A DNA stretch of 7,863 nucleotides, from NCBI GenBank assembly GCA_007129145.1, contig SKWC01000026.1, forward strand, positions 1 through 7,863, written 5' to 3'. Position 1 is the stretch's first letter, and the number at the start of each line of letters is the position of its first letter. The notes under the pieces are model-generated. The model was given only the letters and a program-made list of their open reading frames with translations. It did not search any database and had not been told where the DNA came from. Made by a program: the position numbers and the translations under genes. Source of the stretch: Rubritepida sp. Lineage in GTDB: Bacteria > Pseudomonadota > Alphaproteobacteria > Acetobacterales > Acetobacteraceae. Positions 1-5,923 of the stretch are shown here, piece after piece.

Positions 1-798
1 CATCCCATCGTGGTGGAGAACCGCGCCGGCGCCTCGGGCGCGCTCGGCACCCAGGCGGTGGCCCAGGCCACGCCCGACGGCCACACCCTGCTGCTGGCCC
101 GCACCGGCGCCTCGGCCATCCTGCCCGCCATGGACCCGCGCACCCCCTATGGCGTGGATGACTTCACCTGGCTCGGCCTGCTGGACGAGAATCCCTTCGT
201 CATCTGCGTGGCCGCCAACGCCCCCTGGGGCACGCTCACGGACCTGCTGGGAGCGCTGCGCGCGGGCAGCCTGCGCCTGCGCTTCGCCACCGCCGGGCCC
301 GCCACCATCCTGGACATCGGCGTGCGGCACATGCTGGGGGTGGCGGGGCTGGGCATCGACGCGGCCGATGCGACGCCGACGCGCGGCGGCGCCGAGGCGC
401 TGGCGGCGCTGCTGGCGGGCGAGGCCGATTTCATCGGCAACAGCCTGGCCGAACTGTCGCGCGCGCTGACCGAGGGCAGCATCCGCGTGCTGGCGGTGGC
501 CGGGACCGAGCGCCTCGCCTTCCGCCCCGAGGTTCCCACCACCGCCGAGGCGGGGCTGCCCGACCTGGCGCCGCTGACCGGCTGGAACGCGCTGGCCGCC
601 CCGGCCGGCCTGCCGGACCCGCTGCGCGGCTTCTGGGAGGGGGTGGTGGCGCGCACCGGCCAGGACCCGGACTGGCTGCTGGCGACCCATGCCGTGGGAA
701 GCATTCCGCGCGTGACCGGCGGCGCCGAGGCGCGCGCCCATGTGCTGGCGCAGATCGATCTCTACCGCGACCTGGCGCGGCGGCTGAACCTGGGCTGA
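1..798 (+). CDS. Tripartite tricarboxylate transporter substrate-binding protein (Bug family), 5'-truncated
   Basis: Periplasmic receptor of the Bug/TctC type, which binds a small organic acid for a tripartite tricarboxylate transporter. The reading frame is open from base 1, and the residues before the first possible GTG start (His-Pro-Ile-Val) continue the family motif VVENRAGASG, so the gene begins upstream of the window. Seen here are VENRAGASG followed by TPDGHTLLL, the classic Bug N-lobe signature, then the central RGGAEALAALLAGEADF segment and the late PEVPTTAEAGLPDL block. About 265 codons are visible. Family members are about 320-330 residues, so roughly 55-65 residues including the signal peptide are missing. 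The C-terminus is complete (TGA at 796-798). No TctA/TctB membrane genes are visible; Bug receptors are often orphaned. The ligand cannot be predicted. The thiolase pair downstream, after 126 nt, suggests a substrate degraded through CoA thioesters, which is inference. Confidence 0.9.
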   Translation, partial: HPIVVENRAGASGALGTQAVAQATPDGHTLLLARTGASAILPAMDPRTPYGVDDFTWLGLLDENPFVICVAANAPWGTLTDLLGALRAGSLRLRFATAGPATILDIGVRHMLGVAGLGIDAADATPTRGGAEALAALLAGEADFIGNSLAELSRALTEGSIRVLAVAGTERLAFRPEVPTTAEAGLPDLAPLTGWNALAAPAGLPDPLRGFWEGVVARTGQDPDWLLATHAVGSIPRVTGGAEARAHVLAQIDLYRDLARRLNLG

Positions 799-818
799 AC
801 CCCTGGCGCTTCATCGAC

Positions 819-842
819 CGGCGCGGTTGACGGATCGCGCCG
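819..842. other. Short GC-rich hairpin in the receptor-thiolase intergenic region
   Basis: A 7-bp perfect inverted repeat (CGGCGCG at 819-825 and CGCGCCG at 836-842) encloses a 10-nt loop. It begins 20 nt after the receptor stop codon. There is no T tract, so it is not a convincing intrinsic terminator. It might act as an mRNA 3'-end stabiliser or a weak pause site. The loop contains TTGACG (827-832), a -35-like hexamer, but no good -10 lies 16-18 nt downstream. Apart from this and the thiolase ribosome-binding site, I see nothing in 799-924. Confidence 0.25.
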
Positions 843-924
843 CCACGGCAACCCTGCCGCCACGCTGACCGCGGAGGAAGCGCGAAGCAGTGACGCCACA
901 CGACAGAGGGAGGGCCGGAAGCCC

Positions 925-2091
925 ATGAAGAACCCCGCCTATATCGTCGGTGCCTTCGAGCACCCGACGCGCAAGGCCGAAGACAAATCAACCGCCCAAC
1001 TCCATGCCGAGGTCGCCTATGGCGCGCTGCAGGATGCGGGCCTCTCGGCCTCGGACATCGACGGCTATTTCTGCGCCGGCGACGCGCCTGGCATGGGTGG
1101 CCTGTCCATGGCCGACTACATGGGCCTGACCAACCTGCGCCACTACGACACCACCGAGAGCGGCGGCTCCTCCTACGTGATCCATGTGGGCCACGCGGTC
1201 GAGGCGATCATGCATGGCAAGTGCAACGTCGCGCTGATCACCCTCGCCGGCCGCCCCCGCGCCGAGGGCATGCAGACCGGCACGGCGGTGCGCAGCTTCG
1301 GCTCGGGCGTGCCCGACGAGCCCTTCGAACTCCCCTACGGCCGCACCATCGCCACCATGCACGCCATGGTCGCGACCCGGCACATGCATGAGTTCGGCAC
1401 GACGTCCGAACAGCTCGCCTGGATCAAGGTCGCAGCCTCGACCCATGCGCAGTACAACCCGCACGCCATGCTGCCCAAGGTGGTCACGGTCGAGGATGTG
1501 GTGAACTCGCCCATGATCGCCGATCCGCTGCACCGGCTGGATTGCTGCGTGATCTCGGACGGCGGCGGCGCGCTGATCGTGGCGAAGCCCGAGATCGCGA
1601 AGTCGCTGAAGCGCCCGCTGGTCGGTGTGAAGGGCTGGGGCGAGGCCTACAAGCACCAGAGCGCCGGCGGCATCGACCTGACCTATTCGGCCGCGGTGAA
1701 GTCGGGCGCGATGGCCTATGACAAGGCCAAGGTGAAGCCGGCCGACATCAAATATGCCTCGATCTACGACAGCTTCACCATCTCGGTGCTGGTGCAGATC
1801 GAGGACCTGGGCTTCTGCGAGAAGGGCCAGGGCGGCAAGTTCGTGCAGGACGGCGGGCTGATCTCGGGCGTGGGCAAGCTGCCCTTCAACACCGATGGCG
1901 GCGGGTTGTGCAACAACCACCCCTCCAACCGCGGCGGCATGACCAAGGTGATCGAGGCGGTCCGCCAGGCGCGCGGCGAGGCGCACCCCAAGGTGCAGGT
2001 CCCCAACGCCGACCTCGTTCTCGCCAACGGCAAGGGCGGCAATCTCGGCACGCGGCACGGCTGCGGCACCGTCATTCTGGAGAGGGAGTGA
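925..2091 (+). CDS. Non-canonical thiolase-fold protein (SCP2/lipid-transfer thiolase type) lacking catalytic cysteines
   Basis: A thiolase-superfamily protein of 388 residues, the usual length for SCP2-type or archaeal-type thiolases. Seen: an N-terminal thiolase start (YIVGAFEHPTR), LDCCVISDGGGALIVA (205-220) matching the family's DGA segment, YDSFT (281-285), a catalytic-type His in NNHPS (330-334), and a C-terminal GNLG...TVIL strand. The nucleophilic Cys position of thiolases (CxS motif) falls in TESGGSS (77-83), where a Gly stands instead of Cys. The HDCF motif of SCP2 thiolases reads YDSF, so that Cys is also gone. Classical thiolysis is therefore doubtful. Retro-aldolases of steroid side-chain degradation (Ltp2 type), which use tyrosines and need a DUF35 partner, are a possible model. 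Start: ATG preceded by GAGGGAGGG (906-914) with about 10 nt spacing. The DUF35 gene follows after 6 nt, so the two are almost certainly cotranscribed and likely form a complex. The substrate is unknown. Confidence 0.88.
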   Translation: MKNPAYIVGAFEHPTRKAEDKSTAQLHAEVAYGALQDAGLSASDIDGYFCAGDAPGMGGLSMADYMGLTNLRHYDTTESGGSSYVIHVGHAVEAIMHGKCNVALITLAGRPRAEGMQTGTAVRSFGSGVPDEPFELPYGRTIATMHAMVATRHMHEFGTTSEQLAWIKVAASTHAQYNPHAMLPKVVTVEDVVNSPMIADPLHRLDCCVISDGGGALIVAKPEIAKSLKRPLVGVKGWGEAYKHQSAGGIDLTYSAAVKSGAMAYDKAKVKPADIKYASIYDSFTISVLVQIEDLGFCEKGQGGKFVQDGGLISGVGKLPFNTDGGGLCNNHPSNRGGMTKVIEAVRQARGEAHPKVQVPNADLVLANGKGGNLGTRHGCGTVILERE

Positions 2092-2097
2092 TCCACC

Positions 2098-2493
2098 ATG
2101 GCAACCATGGCCACCGACCGCCTGCCCGTGGCGCCCAATGAGGACCCGGACAACAAGGTCTATTTCGACGGCTGCCGCGCCGGCAAGCTGATCCTGGGCA
2201 AGTGCCTGGACACCGGGCGGCTGTTCCACTACCCGCGCCACGTCTCGCCCTTCACCCTGTCGAACAATGTCGAGTTCGTCGAGGCGAAGGGCACCGGGGA
2301 GATCTATTCCTGGTCCGTCGCGCGCGGCAAGGCGCCCTTCTGCGTGGCCTATGTCAAGCTGGACGAGGGGCCGATCATGCTGACCAACATCATCGATTGC
2401 GACCTCGATGCGCTGGCCTGCGGGCAGAAGGTGAAGGTGAAGTTCAAGGAGACCGACGGCGGCGCACCGGTGCCGATGTTCGTCCCGGCCTGA
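2098..2493 (+). CDS. DUF35 OB-fold protein, thiolase partner (zinc ribbon degenerate)
   Basis: A 131-residue protein of the DUF35/OB-fold acyl-CoA-associated family, which normally forms a complex with the adjacent thiolase and helps channel or bind CoA substrates (known examples: BbsA-BbsB, ChsH2-Ltp2, the archaeal thiolase/HMG-CoA synthase complex). Seen: an N-terminal helical stretch with YFDGCRAGKL (22-31), the rubredoxin-like ribbon region (36-53), and the OB-fold from about residue 58 with GTGEIYSWSV (65-74), VAYVKLDEGP (83-92) and CGQKVKVKF (108-116). In the ribbon the CxxC...CPxC pattern reads C36-x-x-T39 and S50-P-x-T53, so three of four zinc ligands are absent. Start: AGAGGGAG (2081-2088) lies 9 nt before ATG 2098, overlapping the end of the thiolase gene. 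A second ATG at 2107 is possible but less well spaced. The terminator at 2519 closes the unit. Confidence 0.9.
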   Translation: MATMATDRLPVAPNEDPDNKVYFDGCRAGKLILGKCLDTGRLFHYPRHVSPFTLSNNVEFVEAKGTGEIYSWSVARGKAPFCVAYVKLDEGPIMLTNIIDCDLDALACGQKVKVKFKETDGGAPVPMFVPA

Positions 2494-2518
2494 CGCCGCG
2501 CCGCTTGCGGTGAACACG

Positions 2519-2548
2519 GGCCCCCGCCGACCTGGCGGGGGCCTTTTT
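2519..2548 (+). terminator. Strong rho-independent terminator of the thiolase/DUF35 unit
   Basis: A 10-bp perfect GC stem (GGCCCCCGCC at 2519-2528 pairing with GGCGGGGGCC at 2534-2543) with a 5-nt loop (GACCT) is followed directly by TTTTT (2544-2548). It lies 26 nt after the DUF35 stop and 6 nt before the end of the converging SDR gene. Read on the minus strand, the hairpin is followed by CGTGTT rather than a T run, so it should work mainly for plus-strand transcripts, although the hairpin itself could also protect the minus-strand mRNA 3' end. Confidence 0.88.
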
Positions 2549-2553
2549 CATGC

Positions 2554-3336
2554 TCAGCCCATCGAGGAGTTGAAGGCCCCGCCATCCATCACGAGGTTCT
2601 GCCCCACGATGAAGCCGGCCTGCGCGCTGCACAGGAAGGCGCAGGCGCGGCCGAACTCGTCGGGATCGCCCAGCCGGCCGGCGGGGTTGGCGCGGGCCTG
2701 GTCGGCCAGGTGATCCTCGGCCGCGCGGCCGGATTTCTGGGCGGCGAAGGCGGCGTTGCCGCGCAGCCGGTCGGTCAGGAAGGGCCCGGGCAACAGGCCG
2801 TTGATGGTCACATTGTGCTTGGCAATTTGCCGCGCCAGGCCGCCGACGAAGCCCGTCAGCCCCGCCCGCGCGCCATTGCTCATGCCCAGCGCGGGGATGG
2901 GCGCCTTCACCGAGGCCGAGGTGATGTTCACGATCCGCCCGAAGCGGCGCTCGATCATGCCATCCACCACAGCGCGGATCAGGAAGATCGGCGTCAGCAT
3001 GTTGGCGTCCAGCGCCTTGATCCAGTCCGCGCGCTCCCAGTCGCGGAAATCGCCCGGCGGCGGGCCGCCGGCGTTGTTCACCAGGATGTCGGGCGCGGGG
3101 CAGGCCGCGAGTGCGGCGGCGCGGCCTTCCTCGGTGGTGATGTCGCCCGCCACCGTCTTCACTGTGGCGCCGGTGGCGGCACGGATCTCCTCGGCGGTGC
3201 GCTCCAGCGCCTCGGCGCCGCGCGCGGTGATGGTGACCTCGCAGCCCTCGGCCGCCAACGCGAAGGCCGAGGCGCGGCCCAGCCCCTTGCTGGCGGCGCA
3301 GACCAGCGCCTTGCGCCCCTTGATGCCGAGATCCAT
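2554..3336 (-). CDS. Atypical short-chain dehydrogenase/reductase (BKR-like SDR without canonical Tyr-Lys)
   Basis: A Rossmann-fold SDR protein of 260 residues, a normal classical-SDR length. Seen: the nucleotide-binding glycine motif as AASKGLG (14-20) instead of TGxxxGxG, GDIT (64-67) where an Asp contacts adenine, NNAG (87-90), the catalytic-type Ser in NITS (137-140), and the C-terminal LPGPFLTDR and VGQNLVMDGG (244-253) typical of 3-oxoacyl-ACP reductase-like SDRs. The YxxxK active-site segment is replaced by SNGAR (153-157): Tyr becomes Ser and Lys becomes Arg in my alignment. A subgroup of BKR-like SDRs known for imperfect cofactor and catalytic motifs has this kind of sequence, so it is probably a family trait rather than decay. 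Activity and substrate are uncertain. Start: ATG with AGGAG (minus strand of 3343-3347) spaced 6 nt. It lies 29 nt after the DUF192 stop as the last gene of the minus-strand run. Confidence 0.9.
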   Translation of the reverse strand: MDLGIKGRKALVCAASKGLGRASAFALAAEGCEVTITARGAEALERTAEEIRAATGATVKTVAGDITTEEGRAAALAACPAPDILVNNAGGPPPGDFRDWERADWIKALDANMLTPIFLIRAVVDGMIERRFGRIVNITSASVKAPIPALGMSNGARAGLTGFVGGLARQIAKHNVTINGLLPGPFLTDRLRGNAAFAAQKSGRAAEDHLADQARANPAGRLGDPDEFGRACAFLCSAQAGFIVGQNLVMDGGAFNSSMG

Positions 3337-3365
3337 GGCGTTCTCCTCTTTGTTTCAGTGATGGT

Positions 3366-3866
3366 TCAGGGGGTGGTCCCGAAGATCGGGTGCAGCACGC
3401 GGTCGCCCACCCGCAGGCCGAGCCGCTCGGCCGTGCCGCCCGCCAGCTCCAGCGTGGCGCGCACCGGCCCGCGGCTGGCGATGGTGGCGAGGCTGCGCGG
3501 CGTTGCGCGCTCATGGATGCGGTGGACGCGGCCATCGGCGGCGATGAACACCATGTCCAGCGGGATCAGCGTGTTGCGCATCCACATCGCACTCTCGCGC
3601 GGGGCGCCCCAGTCGAACAGCATCCCCTCATCGGGGGCCATCTCGGTGCGGAACATCATCCCCACCGACTGCTCGGCCGGTTCCAGCGCCATCTCCACGC
3701 GGAATTCGTGGCGGGTGCCGTCGCGCGCGACGATGACCAGCGCCTCCTCGCGCAGCCGGGGCTGGGGGCGGTCCACGCCGGGTTGGGCGCGCGCGGCGAA
3801 TGGGGCCAGCAGGGGCGCCAGCAGGGCGGAGAGGAACAGCAGGCGTCGCTTCATGGCGCGCATCAT
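3366..3866 (-). CDS. Secreted DUF192 family protein
   Basis: A small exported protein of 166 residues carrying a DUF192 domain, whose biochemical function is not established. Seen: an N-terminal signal peptide with a KRR n-region (6-8), a Leu/Ala-rich core and a likely cleavage after AARA (about residue 27). The DUF192 domain follows, with the VGMMFR motif (68-73), DEGMLFDW (79-86), MWMRNTLIPLDMVFI (94-108), then ATPRS and a GTAERLGLRVGD end typical of the family. Start choice: the ATG at 3866 overlaps the stop of the deacetylase gene as ATGA, which favours translational coupling. In-frame ATGs at 3863 and 3854 are alternatives; the last would give a slightly shorter signal peptide (MKRRLL...). 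No clear Shine-Dalgarno is seen for any of them, consistent with coupling. Its place between a deacetylase and an SDR gives no obvious clue to its role. Confidence 0.9.
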   Translation of the reverse strand: MMRAMKRRLLFLSALLAPLLAPFAARAQPGVDRPQPRLREEALVIVARDGTRHEFRVEMALEPAEQSVGMMFRTEMAPDEGMLFDWGAPRESAMWMRNTLIPLDMVFIAADGRVHRIHERATPRSLATIASRGPVRATLELAGGTAERLGLRVGDRVLHPIFGTTP

Positions 3867-4987
3867 GCCACGGGGTCGGGCCAGTCGGGCAGCCCCCGCG
3901 CCAGCAGGGCCCGCACGGCCTCGCTGAGCGGCCCCTCGCGCGGGGCGTCCAGGATGGTGGTGAACCAATGCGCCGCGGGGTTGCGCCCGGCGGCGCGGTG
4001 GTAGGTCAGGCCGCGCAGCACCGCCTCGGCCGCCTCGGGCAGCGCCAGCGGCGGGGCTATGCCGTTCAACTCGGCCCAGGCCAGTGCCCAGCAGCGCGCC
4101 ACCGACCACGGGTTGTAGCCGCCGCCCCCCAGCACGATCAGCCGCGGCGCCGCCCCGTGCAGCGCCGCGACCAGGTCGCGATGCGCGTTGTTGGACAGGG
4201 CCAGCCGCGACAGCGGGTCCTCCAGCAGCGCATCCGCCCCGCATTGCAGCATGATGGCATCAGGGCGGTGGCGGGCGATGAAGGGCAGCACCAGCCCGTC
4301 CAGCAGGGCGCGCATCTCGGCATCATGGAAGCCCGGCGGCACGGGCAGGTTCCAGGCGGCACCCCCCGCGCGGTCGTCGGCCTGGCCGGTGAAGGGCCAG
4401 CGCCCGGCCTCATGGATGGACAGGGTGAAGACCCGCGGGTCGTCGTGGAAGGCGTCCTGCACGCCATCGCCGTGATGCGCGTCCACATCGATGTAGAGGA
4501 TGCGGCGCAGCCCCTGGTCGCGCCAGGCCAGCAGCCCCAGCACCGCGTCATTGACGTAGCAGAAGCCCGAGGCGCGGTCCGCCCTTCCGTGATGCGTGCC
4601 CCCGCCCGGCACATGCGCCACGCCACCCGCACGCGTGAGTTCGGCGGCCAGCAGCACCCCGCCCGCGCTGGTGGCGGGGCGGCGGAACACCTCGCGATAG
4701 ACGGGGTTGCCATCGGCGCCGATGCGGTAGCGCACGCGATCCTCGGCGCTGACGGCCTGCGCTTCCTCGGCCCGGCGCAGCGCGGCGATGTAGCCCGGGT
4801 CGTGGAAGCGGGTGAGTTGCGCCTCATCCGCCATCGGGCTGTCGCGGTACTGCGCCGGATCCAGCCACCCCAGCGCGCGCACCAGGTCAAGCGTGGTGGA
4901 GACGCGCGGGATGGCCAGCGGATGCTTGGGGCCGTAGGTCGAGCGGCGGTAGATCTCGCTGCCGATCAGCCAGGGCGGCAGGCTCAC
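3863..4987 (-). CDS. acuC: Class I histone deacetylase-like / AcuC-type protein deacetylase
   Basis: A zinc-dependent deacetylase of the arginase/HDAC fold, 374 residues, close to AcuC proteins. All class I HDAC hallmarks are present: the His-His pair in GGGTHHG (H132, H133), ASGFCYVNDAVLG (139-151), zinc ligands in DVDAHHGDG (D169, H171), the third zinc Asp in EDPLSRL (D257), and the transition-state Tyr in GGGGYN (Y291), followed by ARCW (297-300). It is expected to be active in the cytoplasm. In Bacillus, AcuC deacetylates acetyl-CoA synthetase; the target here is unknown and may be an acyl-CoA ligase, an acetylated metabolite or a polyamine-like substrate. The symbol reflects family resemblance and does not imply acetoin use. 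Start: GTG at 4987, whose GTGA overlaps the lyase stop. The gene ends in an ATGA overlap with DUF192. Both junctions suggest translational coupling within the operon. Confidence 0.93.
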   Translation of the reverse strand: MSLPPWLIGSEIYRRSTYGPKHPLAIPRVSTTLDLVRALGWLDPAQYRDSPMADEAQLTRFHDPGYIAALRRAEEAQAVSAEDRVRYRIGADGNPVYREVFRRPATSAGGVLLAAELTRAGGVAHVPGGGTHHGRADRASGFCYVNDAVLGLLAWRDQGLRRILYIDVDAHHGDGVQDAFHDDPRVFTLSIHEAGRWPFTGQADDRAGGAAWNLPVPPGFHDAEMRALLDGLVLPFIARHRPDAIMLQCGADALLEDPLSRLALSNNAHRDLVAALHGAAPRLIVLGGGGYNPWSVARCWALAWAELNGIAPPLALPEAAEAVLRGLTYHRAAGRNPAAHWFTTILDAPREGPLSEAVRALLARGLPDWPDPVA

Positions 4988-5907
4988 CCTTGCTGCGGCA
5001 TGCCTTCAGGCACCACGGTGCGGATCAGGCTCGCGTCCAGCTCCTCATAGGCGTGGTAGCCGATGGCCTCATACAGCTCGGCCCGCGTCTGCATGCGGTC
5101 CAGCGCGCCCTGGGTGCCGCCCTCGGCGGCGATCTGGGCATAGAGCCCCTCCCAGGCCTTGGCGGCGACGCGCAGATGCGACACCGGCCAGATCACCATG
5201 GCATAGCCCATCGCCTCAAACTCGGCGGCGGTGAAGAAGGGGGTGCGGCCGAATTCGGTCATGTTGGCCAGCAGCTTCACGCCGGGCATGCGCTGGGCGA
5301 ATTCCTCGAACATGCCGCGGGTGGTGAGCGCCTCGGGGAAGATGGCGTCCGCGCCCGCATCGAGGTAGCGCTGGGCGCGGGCGATCCCGCCGTCCATCCC
5401 CTCGCTCGCCACCGCATCGGTGCGGGCGATGATGTACAGGTGGCGCCGCGCGCGCCGGGCGGCGGCGATCTTGGCGCACATCTCATCCACGCCGGCCAGC
5501 TTCTTGTCGTTCAGATGCCCGCATTTCTTGGGCAGCAGCTGGTCCTCGAGATGCACCGCACCCGCGCCGGCATCCTCGAAGCTGCGCACCATGTGCATGA
5601 CGTTCAGCGCCTCGCCATAGCCGGTGTCGCCGTCCACCAGCACCGGCAGCTGGGTCGAGCGCACCACCTGGCGGATGAAGAAGCACACATCCTCGATGGT
5701 GATCATGCCGAGGTCCGGCATCCCCATGGTGGCGGACATGGCCGCCCCCGACAGGTAGAGCGACTCGAAGCCCTGCTTCTTCGCCAGCAGCGCCGCGAGG
5801 CCCAGATGCGCGCCGGGCATCTGCAGGATCTGCGGGCGTTCCAGCAGGGCGCGGAAACGCTCGCCCGCGGGGGCATCGGGAAGATCGGCGCCGATCACAT
5901 AGGGCAT
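4984..5907 (-). CDS. prpB: Methylisocitrate lyase-like enzyme (isocitrate lyase/PEP mutase superfamily)
   Basis: A TIM-barrel lyase of 307 residues, near the roughly 295-residue PrpB length. PrpB splits 2-methylisocitrate into pyruvate and succinate in the methylcitrate cycle for propionate. Seen: YLSGAAMSATMGMPDLG (51-67), the Mg-binding VDGDTGYG (91-98) with D92 and D94, HLEDQ (119-123), the catalytic KKCGH (127-131, C129), ARTDA (161-165), PEA (191-193), NMTEFGRTPFFT (215-226) and the C-terminal MQTRAELYE...YHAYEE (272-289). The TEFG and QTRAELYE blocks resemble PrpB more than oxaloacetate decarboxylase or PEP mutase. No prpC or prpD is in the window, so a related 2,3-dimethylmalate or other 2-hydroxyacid lyase remains possible and the symbol is tentative. 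Start: ATG at 5907 with GGAG (minus strand of 5917-5920) spaced 9 nt. It lies 16 nt after the antiporter stop and overlaps the deacetylase start by 4 nt. Confidence 0.85.
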   Translation of the reverse strand: MPYVIGADLPDAPAGERFRALLERPQILQMPGAHLGLAALLAKKQGFESLYLSGAAMSATMGMPDLGMITIEDVCFFIRQVVRSTQLPVLVDGDTGYGEALNVMHMVRSFEDAGAGAVHLEDQLLPKKCGHLNDKKLAGVDEMCAKIAAARRARRHLYIIARTDAVASEGMDGGIARAQRYLDAGADAIFPEALTTRGMFEEFAQRMPGVKLLANMTEFGRTPFFTAAEFEAMGYAMVIWPVSHLRVAAKAWEGLYAQIAAEGGTQGALDRMQTRAELYEAIGYHAYEELDASLIRTVVPEGMPQQG

Positions 5908-5923
5908 GGAAGGAAACTCCGCG

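Noticed and set aside
988..2517. 509-codon open frame on the minus strand opposite the thiolase and DUF35 genes
   Set aside because: It is antisense to two well-supported genes, its His/Val/Gly/Ala-rich translation resembles no family I know, and long antisense frames are expected in DNA this GC-rich.
2710..3927. 405-codon plus-strand open frame opposite the SDR and DUF192 genes
   Set aside because: Low-complexity Arg/Ala/Gly-rich translation without recognisable motifs; the minus-strand genes have domains, ribosome-binding sites and coupled ends.
3867..4244. N-terminal extension of the DUF192 frame giving 292 residues
   Set aside because: The extension runs out of frame through the C-terminal part of the deacetylase gene and is Arg/Gly/Ala-rich; the signal peptide starting near 3866-3854 marks the real start.
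3800..5050. 416-codon plus-strand open frame opposite the deacetylase
   Set aside because: Shadow frame of a gene with all HDAC active-site residues; no motif and biased composition.
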